22,507 bases of DNA from JAENVT01 sp040006755 (GCA_040006755.1 JBDTWJ010000046.1:1-22507); one strand, 5' to 3'. Shown: positions 7,489 to 14,578, counted from the stretch's first letter. Notes: generated by a model from the letters alone, not told the origin. A program made the numbers and translations.

Positions 7489-7508
7489 GTCGGACTGACC
7501 TCGTTACG
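7489..7508 (+). repeat. 20-base direct repeat, copy 2
   Basis: This copy matches 7161-7180 at 19 of 20 positions and overlaps the 3' end of the amidotransferase gene on the minus strand. The TAA stop of that gene lies inside the repeat. Confidence 0.8.
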
Positions 7509-8181
7509 AGCCGGCCACACGATCCAAGAACCAATCGACGATGTGCTCGGCTGCCGGCCGGCTGTCCGCAACATTGCGGCGGGCATCGTCGACGAGGTCG
7601 TCGGGCTTCTTGCCGTACTTGAGCAGTTCGGCCGATCCACCATCGCTGTTCGCCCACCGGCGGATCATTGTCTCGGTGGCCTCGGGGTGGAACTGGGTGC
7701 AGAAGTTGCGACGAAGACGCCATGCCTGTGGGCCGACCACGCTGCGCGCCAACTCTTCCGCGTTCGGCGGAACGGTGACGACGTCGTAGTGCCACTGCAT
7801 CCACGGCCCGTCGGCGATCACTTCGGGTAGATCGCTGACCACGTGTGACCAACCGATCTCGGGCTCGCGGGCGCGCTCAACCGTGCCGCCGAGCGCGTGG
7901 GCCATGATCTGATTCCCGTAGCAGATGCCGTAGACGGGAATGGCCCCTCTGTCGGCTGCGCGAATCAACTCGGCTTCTGCCGCGACGGACTCGGCGACAT
8001 GCGGCCAGTACACGCTCCATTCACTACCGAGCGTGACCACGAGTTCGTGGCCGTCGAGGTCTGGCCAGTCGCCGAGATTCTCGCGTTGACACTCCGTGAA
8101 CGAGTATCCCCGCCGACGAAATTGATCGACAACGAACCCGCCGTCGGTATCGGCGGCATTGGCGATCAGCAGCGCTCGCAT
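7504..8181 (-). CDS. Class I glutamine amidotransferase, GMP-synthase-like
   Basis: The 225-residue product is a stand-alone class I (triad) glutamine amidotransferase or gamma-glutamyl hydrolase. The nucleophile is C87 in the elbow motif GICYGNQIMAHALGG. The histidine and glutamate of the triad are H165 and E167 in CTQFHPEATE. No synthetase domain is fused, so it either supplies ammonia to a partner or hydrolyses gamma-glutamyl amides itself. The start is ATG 8181, with GTG 8187 as an alternative. There is no Shine-Dalgarno sequence, but TACCGT lies seven bases upstream. It is divergent from the threonine dehydratase, with only 22 bases between start codons. It differs in sequence from the two PuuD-like proteins further right, so it is a third amidotransferase-fold enzyme in this cluster. 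Confidence 0.87.
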   Translation of the reverse strand: MRALLIANAADTDGGFVVDQFRRRGYSFTECQRENLGDWPDLDGHELVVTLGSEWSVYWPHVAESVAAEAELIRAADRGAIPVYGICYGNQIMAHALGGTVERAREPEIGWSHVVSDLPEVIADGPWMQWHYDVVTVPPNAEELARSVVGPQAWRLRRNFCTQFHPEATETMIRRWANSDGGSAELLKYGKKPDDLVDDARRNVADSRPAAEHIVDWFLDRVAGS

Positions 8182-8187
8182 GCGCAC

Positions 8188-8194
8188 TACGGTA
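8188..8194. promoter_or_regulatory. Overlapping divergent -10 candidates
   Basis: The heptamer TACGGTA reads TACGGT on the plus strand, 10 bases before the threonine dehydratase ATG. On the minus strand it reads TACCGT, seven bases before the amidotransferase ATG. Neither gene has a Shine-Dalgarno sequence and only 22 bases separate the starts. Two leaderless or nearly leaderless promoters sharing one element is plausible but rests on motif spacing alone. Confidence 0.35.
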
Positions 8195-8203
8195 CGCGCT
8201 GAG

Positions 8204-9412
8204 ATGCCGGCCCTGACGATTCCCGATGCCGCGATCGATCGCGCAGCCGAAGCAGGCCGCGGTGTCGTCTCGCACACACCCGTCACGGGGTCGGTGACGC
8301 TGAGCGAACGGTTGGGCGGCGAGATCGTCCTCAAGGCGGAGAACCTGCAGTGCACGGGCAGCTTCAAAATCCGTGGCGCAATGAACAAGTTGTCGATGCT
8401 CGGCGAGTCTGCAGCAGCCGGTGTCACCGCAGGAAGCGCCGGCAACCATGCGCAGTCGATCGCATTCGCCGCTCGCCACTTCGGCGTTGCCTGCGAGATA
8501 TTCGTACCGGCGGGTGCGCCGCTGTCGAAGATCGAAGCCTGCCGCGAGTACGGCGCGACACTGATCGAAGGCGGCGATTCTCTCGACGAAGCGGTCGCTG
8601 CGGCGCGCGAGCGGGCCATCGCTACCGGCATGGTGTTCTGCCACCCGTACGACGACCTCGATGTGATCGCCGGCCAGGCCACGCTCGGGCGAGAGCTCAT
8701 CGGTGACGTGCCCGGCCTTCGACGAGTCATCGTGCCCCTTGGCGGCGGTGGTTTGGCTTCCGGAATCGCGATCGCGGTCAAGGGCAACGATCCGACTGTG
8801 GAGGTGATCGGGGTGCAGGTCTCGGCGTGCGCTCCGTACGCGAATCAGCCACCCCCATCCGGTCCGGTCGTCACCTTGGCTGACGGAATCGCCGTCAAAC
8901 GACCGGGCGAGATCACGCGACCGCTCGTCGAGCAATGGCTCGATGACGTGGTCGTTGTCGAGGAGAACGAGGTCGCCGACGCGATGGTCTTGCTGATGGA
9001 GCGCGCCAAGTTCTTCGTGGAAGGCGCTGGCGCAGTCGGTGTTGCTGCGCTGTTGTCACAACGAGCCGAGCCCGCCCCGACAGGCACGACGTGCGTGATC
9101 CTGAGTGGCGGCAACGTCGATCTCGGGCTCCTCCCCGGGCTCATACGCCGCCACGAGACACAGTCAGGAAGGCGTCTCATCCTGTTTGCGCGAATCAGCG
9201 ATCGTCCCGGAGGTTTGGCGAGGCTGCTGACGCTGTTCGCAGAGCATGGCGCAAACCTGGTCGAGGTCGAACACGTTCGCGAAGGCGTCGACCTCCACGT
9301 GCGCGAGACCGGTGTGCAAGTCGTGCTCGAAGTGCGCGGTCGTGGTCATGCCGAGTCCGTGGTGCGCGCCGCGGCGAATGCCGGCTACCCCATCCATGTC
9401 ATCGACAAGTGA
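8204..9412 (+). CDS. Threonine dehydratase (threonine ammonia-lyase) with C-terminal ACT domain
   Basis: The 402-residue product is a fold-type II PLP enzyme that converts threonine (or serine) to 2-oxobutyrate (or pyruvate) and ammonia. The PLP lysine is K55 in TGSFKIRGAMNKL, and the cofactor-phosphate loop is GGGGLASG at about residues 180-187. SAGNHAQS near 78-85 is the substrate loop. A C-terminal ACT domain starts around residue 325 (LILFARISDRPGGLARLL). This gives the single-ACT, about 400-residue form often annotated ilvA or tdcB; the two cannot be told apart here. The start chosen is ATG 8204, because the upstream extension to 8159 runs back into the divergent amidotransferase gene. 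It ends 11 bases from the convergent aldehyde dehydrogenase stop. Any link to the amine-related neighbours is inference. Confidence 0.9.
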   Translation: MPALTIPDAAIDRAAEAGRGVVSHTPVTGSVTLSERLGGEIVLKAENLQCTGSFKIRGAMNKLSMLGESAAAGVTAGSAGNHAQSIAFAARHFGVACEIFVPAGAPLSKIEACREYGATLIEGGDSLDEAVAAARERAIATGMVFCHPYDDLDVIAGQATLGRELIGDVPGLRRVIVPLGGGGLASGIAIAVKGNDPTVEVIGVQVSACAPYANQPPPSGPVVTLADGIAVKRPGEITRPLVEQWLDDVVVVEENEVADAMVLLMERAKFFVEGAGAVGVAALLSQRAEPAPTGTTCVILSGGNVDLGLLPGLIRRHETQSGRRLILFARISDRPGGLARLLTLFAEHGANLVEVEHVREGVDLHVRETGVQVVLEVRGRGHAESVVRAAANAGYPIHVIDK

Positions 9413-9423
9413 CTCTCGCGTTC

Positions 9424-10782
9424 TCAGGTGGCGATGAAGACGTTCTTCAGCTCGCTGTAGTGATCGAGCACATGCATGGAATGCTCGCGACCGAGACCGC
9501 TCTGCTTGAAGCCACCGAACGGAGTGCTGTATCGCACTGAGCTGTTGGAGTTGACACTGATTGCTCCGGCCTCCATCGCCCGCGCCACCCGCAACGCCTT
9601 TGCACCGTCCCCGGTCCACACCGAGCCGGAAAGTCCGTAGACACTGTCGTTGCAGATCCGGATCGCATCGGCCTCGTCGTCGAACGGCAACACGACCGCG
9701 ACAGGGCCGAACACTTCGTCGCGACAAACGCTCGACGTCGGATCCGCCGGCGTGGCAATCATGATTGGATGCCAGAAGCCGGGCCCGGATGGCGCGGCGC
9801 CGGTGAACACCGTCTCGAGTCCATCGGTGAACGACCGCACCCGTACGAGATGCTGTGCCGTCACCAGCGGACCCATCGCCGTGTCGGCATCCATCGGATC
9901 ACCGACCTTCCACTGGGCAGCGGCGGAGACGAACAACTCCACGAATCGATCGAACACCGTTCGCTCGACCAACACCCTGCTTCGCGCACAGCAGTCCTGC
10001 CCCGAGTTGTCGAACACCGCGCCGGGAGCAGCAGCAGCGGCCTGCTCGAGATCCGCGTCGGCAAAGATGATGTTGGCGCTCTTGCCACCGAGCTCCAAAG
10101 TGACTCGCTTCACCTGGTCTGCACAGCCGGCCATGATCCGCTTACCGACAGCGGTGGATCCGGTGAACGCAACCTTGCGCACGTCGGGATGCTCGACAAA
10201 CCGCCAGCCCACTTCCGACCCGCAACCGACCACGACGTTGAGCACGCCCTCGGGAATGCCCGCGTCGAGTGCCAGTTCGCCGAGCCGCATGGTCGTCAGC
10301 GGGGTGATCTCAGCGGGCTTCATCACCGCCGTGTTGCCTGCGGCCAGCGCAGGACCGATCTTCCAGGAGGCCATCAACACGGGAAAGTTCCAAGGCGTGA
10401 TCAAACCGACGACACCGAGCGGCTCATGAAACGTGATGTCGACCCCACCGGCAACTGGAATGGTCGAGCCGGTGTGCTTGTCGATGGCGCCCGCGAAATA
10501 GTGGATGACGTCCGCAGCGGCATTTGCACACCACGTACTGCTGCCGATCGGCATCCCCATGTTCGCAGTCTCAAGCCGACCGAGTTCTTCGGCATTGTCG
10601 GCGATCATGTCAGCGAAGCGGCGCATCAAGCGTGCTCGGTCGGCGGGTGCCACGGCCTGCCACGCGGGTGATGCCTTCTTGGCGCACGCGATCGCGGCAT
10701 CGGCCTCGTCGCGTCCGGCGAGCGGTAGGTCGCGCAGGAGAGACTCGTCTGCTGGATTGATCAGTCGGATGGATTCGGCCAC
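9424..10782 (-). CDS. NAD(P)-dependent aldehyde dehydrogenase
   Basis: The 452-residue product oxidises an aldehyde to the acid. Catalytic residues are visible: N132 in TPWNFPV, E230 in TLELGGKSA, and nucleophile C264 in NSGQDCCARSRV. The cofactor motif FTGSTAVGK lies near 206-214, and E356 is in DEVFGPV. The C-terminal PFGGFKQSGLGRE is typical of the group containing betaine-aldehyde, succinate-semialdehyde and gamma-glutamyl-aminobutyraldehyde dehydrogenases. It is somewhat shorter than the usual 475-500 residues, with a short N-terminus and a trimmed loop before GFWHPIMI. The GTG start at 10782 has no Shine-Dalgarno sequence, but TACCCT sits seven bases upstream. With PuuD-like genes nearby, a PuuC-type role is a reasonable guess, but the substrate cannot be read from sequence. 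Confidence 0.9.
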   Translation of the reverse strand: MAESIRLINPADESLLRDLPLAGRDEADAAIACAKKASPAWQAVAPADRARLMRRFADMIADNAEELGRLETANMGMPIGSSTWCANAAADVIHYFAGAIDKHTGSTIPVAGGVDITFHEPLGVVGLITPWNFPVLMASWKIGPALAAGNTAVMKPAEITPLTTMRLGELALDAGIPEGVLNVVVGCGSEVGWRFVEHPDVRKVAFTGSTAVGKRIMAGCADQVKRVTLELGGKSANIIFADADLEQAAAAAPGAVFDNSGQDCCARSRVLVERTVFDRFVELFVSAAAQWKVGDPMDADTAMGPLVTAQHLVRVRSFTDGLETVFTGAAPSGPGFWHPIMIATPADPTSSVCRDEVFGPVAVVLPFDDEADAIRICNDSVYGLSGSVWTGDGAKALRVARAMEAGAISVNSNSSVRYSTPFGGFKQSGLGREHSMHVLDHYSELKNVFIAT

Positions 10783-10789
10783 GGACGGC

Positions 10790-10795
10790 AGGGTA
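10790..10795 (-). promoter_or_regulatory. Candidate -10 hexamer for the aldehyde dehydrogenase gene
   Basis: On the minus strand TACCCT ends seven bases before the GTG start, a spacing that would give a leaderless transcript. No clear -35 is seen. The gene has no Shine-Dalgarno sequence, which fits. Confidence 0.3.
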
Positions 10796-10815
10796 GCTGC
10801 CGGTCGAGTCGCTCA

Positions 10816-10845
10816 CCCGACGGTCAGATGGTCGAGACCCTCGGG
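10816..10845. repeat. 30-base imperfect inverted repeat between two minus-strand genes
   Basis: CCCGA-c-GGTC (10816-10825) pairs with GACC-c-TCGGG (10836-10845), giving nine pairs with one central mismatch and a 10-base loop. It lies 11 bases downstream of the TIM-barrel gene stop and just upstream of the putative aldehyde dehydrogenase promoter. It could be a weak terminator for the first or an operator for the second. No T-run is present. Confidence 0.35.
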
Positions 10846-10856
10846 CGGCTTGATCG

Positions 10857-11522
10857 TCAGCGCGTCACCTCGATCACGTCGCGCAGCTGCGACACGATGC
10901 TGCCCTTGTTCGGCGAGAACGACCCGTCGAAGATCGCTGAGCCGATGGTGAAGGCGTCGGCTCCGGCAGCTCTCAGATCCTCGATCTGCGCTGCCGTCGA
11001 GACGCTGCCGGCCACGACCAAGTATCCGATGGTGCCGCGGCGTGCAGCGCGCACCAGATCGAAAGGGTCGGCGGCAACGGCGCGATAGGCCAGCAGGTCG
11101 ACTCCTGCGCAGCCACGTTTCTCAAAATCCCTGCACTGGCGTTCGACGAGATCGGGGCCGCCGCCGAGCTGGGTCGGATGGCCCGTTGGCACGCCGGGAA
11201 ACGGCAGGTACTCGATTCCCGAATCCGCGACTATCCGTAGCGTCTCGTCGACCAAGGTTCCGCCCATCAGCCGGTTCACGCCGATCTCGACGGCGGCACG
11301 GGCACTCCGCAGGCATTCTTCAGACGACGTGCTGACAACCTCGAGGTACGTCGTCACACCGCTCGCCTGCATTCGTCGGTTCAACTCGACGAGTGTCGGC
11401 GTGTCCACGCCGACATCTTTGAAGCCGGCATGACGCAAGCCGACCTGCTCGATTGCGTTCCAAACGTCGAGGCAGTCGAGGACCGTCTCGTCGGATCGTG
11501 TGAGCATGAAGATGAAATCCAC
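10857..11522 (-). CDS. HisA/NanE-like TIM-barrel protein of unknown function
   Basis: The 221-residue product looks like a complete (beta/alpha)8 barrel. The C-terminal half has the phosphate-binding pattern of HisA/NanE/ThiG-type barrels: GYLVVAGSVSTAAQIEDL near residues 166-183 and GADAFTIGSAIFDG near 187-200. Other notable stretches are HAGFKDVGVD (31-40), EVVSTSSEE (61-69) and YLPFPGVPTGHPTQLGG (105-121). I know of similar conserved uncharacterised proteins but cannot assign a reaction. The frame opens at GTG 11573, but GTG 11522 is preceded by AGGAG and leaves a 64-base divergent spacer, so it is preferred. It is transcribed toward the aldehyde dehydrogenase gene, 74 bases away, and divergent from the PuuD pair. 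A phosphorylated substrate is inferred from the motif only. Confidence 0.7.
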   Translation of the reverse strand: MDFIFMLTRSDETVLDCLDVWNAIEQVGLRHAGFKDVGVDTPTLVELNRRMQASGVTTYLEVVSTSSEECLRSARAAVEIGVNRLMGGTLVDETLRIVADSGIEYLPFPGVPTGHPTQLGGGPDLVERQCRDFEKRGCAGVDLLAYRAVAADPFDLVRAARRGTIGYLVVAGSVSTAAQIEDLRAAGADAFTIGSAIFDGSFSPNKGSIVSQLRDVIEVTR

Positions 11523-11574
11523 GAGCTCCTGATCCCCGTCGTCTGGCTGCGAAGTCGCGGCCCATCTTGACACC

Positions 11575-11580
11575 TACAAT
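11575..11580 (+). promoter_or_regulatory. Candidate -10 box for the PuuD-like pair
   Basis: TACAAT, close to the TATAAT consensus, ends six bases before the GTG start at 11587. That spacing predicts transcription starting at the start codon, and no Shine-Dalgarno sequence is present. A TTGACA at 11567-11572 is only two bases upstream and cannot be its -35. Confidence 0.45.
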
Positions 11581-11586
11581 TGCGCG

Positions 11587-12294
11587 GTGAGTCAACCGCC
11601 GCCCCTGATCGCAGTGTGCGCCCGCATCTTGACGTTCAGCGACGAGGGCAAGCGCGATGCCTTTTCCAGCAGTCAACCGTACAGTCGCGCGGTAGCCCGC
11701 GCCGGCGGCGTGCCGGTGCTCGTGCCGCCGATTCACGAGCTCACCGACAACGCTCTGAGCGTGCTGCGACATTTCGATGGCGTGCTGCTGCCCGGAGGCG
11801 GCGATATCGATCCGCGCTGCTACGGACAGGAGCCGACCGAAGAGTCGTTGTACGGCATCGTCGCCGCGAACGACGAACTCGATATGGCGGTGGCCAGCGC
11901 GGCGCTCGAACTCGACCTGCCGATGTTGGCTCTGTGCCGCGGTATGCAGGTGCTCAACATCGTGCTCGGCGGCACGCTGGTGCAAGACATCGGTAACGAC
12001 GAACACTGGATGCGCGAGCACTCGGTGAAGCTTGTCGAAGGCTCCATCGTCGCCGGCCTCGTCGGCGACACGCACCTCGACCACTGCCACTCCGTGCATC
12101 ATCAGGGAATCGGCGAGCTGGGTGCCGGTTTGGTGCCGATCGGCTACTCCGAGGATGGGCAACTCGAGGCGGTCGAGCTGCCGACGAGATCATGGGTCGT
12201 TGGACTGCAGTGGCATCCAGAAGACACCGCCACTCGCCAGCCGCAACAGCAGGCGATCTACAACGAACTCGTCCGGCAAGCGGGTTTACACTGA
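11587..12294 (+). CDS. PuuD-like gamma-glutamyl amide hydrolase, copy 1
   Basis: The 235-residue product is a class I glutamine-amidotransferase-fold peptidase (C26 type). Its characterised relative PuuD hydrolyses gamma-glutamyl-GABA to glutamate and GABA. The oxyanion region LLPGGGDIDPRCYG is at about residues 67-80. The nucleophile is C117 in ALCRGMQVLN, followed by LGGTLVQDIG. The rest of the triad is H210 and E212 in GLQWHPED, and HSVHHQGIG precedes it near 168-176. The start is GTG 11587, six bases after a TACAAT box. The stop is four bases before the second copy, so the two are surely co-transcribed. The gamma-glutamyl substrate class is well supported by family. GABA as the amine is not certain. 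Confidence 0.88.
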   Translation: MSQPPPLIAVCARILTFSDEGKRDAFSSSQPYSRAVARAGGVPVLVPPIHELTDNALSVLRHFDGVLLPGGGDIDPRCYGQEPTEESLYGIVAANDELDMAVASAALELDLPMLALCRGMQVLNIVLGGTLVQDIGNDEHWMREHSVKLVEGSIVAGLVGDTHLDHCHSVHHQGIGELGAGLVPIGYSEDGQLEAVELPTRSWVVGLQWHPEDTATRQPQQQAIYNELVRQAGLH

Positions 12295-12298
12295 CTGC

Positions 12299-12991
12299 GT
12301 GAAACCTCTCGTCGTCATCGTCGGCCGCCGGTCCGACGAGGCTCAAGGTGTGCGCGGCAAGCCGTTTGCCGCCGGGCAGAGCTACTTCCACTCTCTCGAA
12401 CGCGCCGGCGGAATTCCGCTGATGTTACCTCCCATGACCGAATTGGCCGACGACATCCCGTCGCTCCTGCGCCGAGCCGATGCCGTGGTTTTTCACGGTG
12501 GCGGCGACATCGATCCACAGCGCTACGGACAAGAGGCGAACGAAGAATCGTTGTACGGAATCATTCCCGAACACGACACGATGGAGTTGGCGATGATCGC
12601 CGCGGCCATCGAGGCCGACAAGCCCGTGCTCGCGATCTGTCGCGGATTGCAGGTGCTCAACGTGTCACTTGGCGGAACACTGGTGCAAGACATCGGCAAC
12701 GAAGACCACTGGCTCCGCTACACCCGTACCGATCTCGATGCGGGTTCCCGCATCGCCAAGGCGATGGGGACCGAATCGCCGCAGCGATGCCACTGCGTGC
12801 ATCATCAAGCCCTCGACCGACTCGGTGAGGGCCTGCAGGTCGTCGGTCGACATGCCAGCGGCATCGTCCACGCCGTCGAGCTCGACGCCGCCGGTTGGAT
12901 CGTCGGCATCCAATGGCACCCCGAAGACTCCTCCGCCGTAGATCCCCAACAGCAAGGCCTCTTCGACGAACTGGTGCGCCAAGCCACCTGA
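12299..12991 (+). CDS. PuuD-like gamma-glutamyl amide hydrolase, copy 2
   Basis: This 230-residue protein is a tandem paralog of the preceding gene. It shares GGGDIDPxxYGQE, EESLYGI, LxLCRG/LAICRG-type elbow, LGGTLVQDIGN and QWHPED. The triad is C114 (LAICRGLQVLN), H207 and E209 (GIQWHPED). The proteins differ most at the N-terminus and in the segment between the W of the DHW/EHW motif and the VHHQ motif (about residues 138-166), which would border the active-site entrance. The start is GTG 12299, four bases after the upstream stop; the longer frame reading back into copy 1 is a shadow. Conservation of the triad in both copies argues that both are active, perhaps on different gamma-glutamyl amides. 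Confidence 0.88.
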   Translation: MKPLVVIVGRRSDEAQGVRGKPFAAGQSYFHSLERAGGIPLMLPPMTELADDIPSLLRRADAVVFHGGGDIDPQRYGQEANEESLYGIIPEHDTMELAMIAAAIEADKPVLAICRGLQVLNVSLGGTLVQDIGNEDHWLRYTRTDLDAGSRIAKAMGTESPQRCHCVHHQALDRLGEGLQVVGRHASGIVHAVELDAAGWIVGIQWHPEDSSAVDPQQQGLFDELVRQAT

Positions 12992-13000
12992 CCGGGCGGG

Positions 13001-13028
13001 GGGACTCCTGCCGCCCTGACCGAGTCCC
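13001..13028. terminator. Candidate bidirectional terminator between PuuD copy 2 and nuoN
   Basis: A perfect 7-base inverted repeat, GGGACTC (13001-13007) and GAGTCCC (13022-13028), surrounds a 14-base loop. It lies in the 66-base space between two convergent stops. Neither side has a strong T-run, so the call rests on the stem and its position. Confidence 0.4.
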
Positions 13029-13057
13029 TTGCGCGGGCTCCGCCGCCAGCGGTCGTG

Positions 13058-14578
13058 TTATCTCGTGGTGACGGCGGCTTTGGTGGCGTCGATCAGCCAG
13101 GTGGGGAAGAAGCCGATGGCGAGCGTGAACCCGACCGAGATGGCCAGGGCGATACCGGTCCACGCTGGCACGCGGACGGGCTCGCGGGTGTCGTCGGCCG
13201 ACTCGGGTTCGGAGACCCACATGGACACCATGATTCGCAGGTAGAGAAAGGCTGCGATCACCGACGCAACCATCGCAACAATGGCGATGGCGTAGCTGTG
13301 CTCTTCGACCGCGGCTTGGATGACCGCAAACTTGGCCACGAATCCCGACGTCAGCGGCACCCCCGCTTGGGCGAGCAACAGCACGGTCATCGCAAGCGCA
13401 ACCACAGGATGTGATTTGCCGAGCCCGCGGAACGCAGCCAGATCGGTGGCACCGTCGCCGGTTCGACCGACCATCGCGACGACTGCAAAGGTTCCAATGA
13501 CCAAGACCGAGTACAGCAGCATGTACAGCAACGCGGCCGGTACGCCGTAGCCTGCGTCGGCCTGCCCTGCACGATGCGCGGCGGCTTCGACGCCGATCAT
13601 GATGAATCCGGCGTGGCTGATCGACGAGAAGGCCAGCATGCGCTTGACGTTCGTCTGAACAACGGCCATCACTGAACCGACGACCACGGTCAACACGGCA
13701 ATGGTCCAGATGATCGGGCGGTAGTCGTCGCGCCAATGGGGGAGCGCGTAGATCAGCACACGCAGCATCGCCGCGAAGGCTGCGACCTTGCCGACCGACG
13801 CCATGAACGACGTCACCGGAGTCGGTGCCCCCTCGTAGACGTCGGGCGTCCAGTAGTGGAACGGCACGGCGGTAACCTTGAAACCGAGCCCGACGATCAA
13901 CAGCGCAACACCGGCGAGAATGAACGCGTCGTGTCGAACTGCGGGCACGGTGGCGTTGAACGAGTCGACGATCCGGCTGTAGTTGGTGCTACCGGTCGTG
14001 CCGTAGACCATTGCGATCCCGTACAGGAAGAATGCGGACGAGAAGCCACCAAGGATGAAGTACTTGATGCCACTCTCCTGGCTCTCGATCCGTTTGCGAT
14101 GGCTGGAAGCCATCACGTAGAACGCGATCGACATGATCTCCAACCCAAGGAACAGCACGATCAAGTCGTTGGCGGAACCCATGACGATGGCACCGATCGC
14201 CGCGAGCAGATAGAGGGCGTAGACCTCTGGACCGTCGAGCTCTTCGCGTCGCAGATAGTCGTCGGTGACGAACGCAACCAACACGACGGCACCGGTGATG
14301 GTGATGGTGATGATCATCGAGAAGACGTCGAAGCGCAACGCGTTGCCGACCAGCGTGCTGGGGCCATCGTCGGTGATGTCGTCCCACAGGAAGAAGCACA
14401 GGATCATCGCCGCCAATCCGGAGGCAGCGGTGAACAACGCGTAGACGTGCCGCGGCCATCGCGGCACGAGGGAACCGACGACCAGCAACACCATGGCTGC
14501 GCCGAGCAACACGAGTACAGGGCTGAGCGCGAACCAGTTGACCGAGGGCCCGACGAACGTGGGATCTGCGGCGATCAT
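13058..14578 (-). CDS. nuoN: NADH-quinone oxidoreductase subunit N (NuoN)
   Basis: NuoN is one of three antiporter-like proton-channel subunits in the membrane arm of complex I. The 506-residue product is almost entirely hydrophobic, consistent with 14 transmembrane helices. The channel glutamate lies in FLGLEIMSIAFYVM, followed by the conserved lysine in GIKYFILGGFSSAFFLYG. Discontinuous-helix regions include FHYWTPDVYEGAPTPV, and VKRMLAFSSISHAGF is the usual helix after it. The start is ATG 14578, overlapping the nuoM stop in ATGA. It is the last gene of the right block, followed by a weak terminator hairpin. In the usual operon this is also the final gene, so the break in gene order falls after it. 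Confidence 0.96.
   Translation of the reverse strand: MIAADPTFVGPSVNWFALSPVLVLLGAAMVLLVVGSLVPRWPRHVYALFTAASGLAAMILCFFLWDDITDDGPSTLVGNALRFDVFSMIITITITGAVVLVAFVTDDYLRREELDGPEVYALYLLAAIGAIVMGSANDLIVLFLGLEIMSIAFYVMASSHRKRIESQESGIKYFILGGFSSAFFLYGIAMVYGTTGSTNYSRIVDSFNATVPAVRHDAFILAGVALLIVGLGFKVTAVPFHYWTPDVYEGAPTPVTSFMASVGKVAAFAAMLRVLIYALPHWRDDYRPIIWTIAVLTVVVGSVMAVVQTNVKRMLAFSSISHAGFIMIGVEAAAHRAGQADAGYGVPAALLYMLLYSVLVIGTFAVVAMVGRTGDGATDLAAFRGLGKSHPVVALAMTVLLLAQAGVPLTSGFVAKFAVIQAAVEEHSYAIAIVAMVASVIAAFLYLRIMVSMWVSEPESADDTREPVRVPAWTGIALAISVGFTLAIGFFPTWLIDATKAAVTTR

Larger units (their letters stand above)
7171..7503. other. 333-base convergent gap with hairpins, no gene
   Basis: No credible coding frame is seen between the DUF885 and amidotransferase stops. 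The gap holds the two hairpins annotated separately, a small CCCAG-TCGAG-CTGGG stem at 7346-7360, and two copies of CCATGGG at about 7439-7445 and 7460-7466. It is bounded by the 20-base direct repeat. No tRNA-like fold was found. Confidence 0.5.

Noticed and set aside
7171..7503. A tRNA or small structured RNA gene in the convergent gap
   Set aside because: No cloverleaf or known RNA family pattern could be formed. The hairpins are better explained as 3' ends of the flanking genes.
11523..11573. Longer start of the TIM-barrel gene at GTG 11573
   Set aside because: It would add 17 unrelated residues and leave only 13 bases to the divergent gene. GTG 11522 has AGGAG upstream and begins at the first barrel strand.
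11567..11580. TTGACA followed by TACAAT as a full sigma70-type promoter
   Set aside because: The two hexamers are only two bases apart, not about 17, so they cannot form one promoter. Only the TACAAT box was kept.
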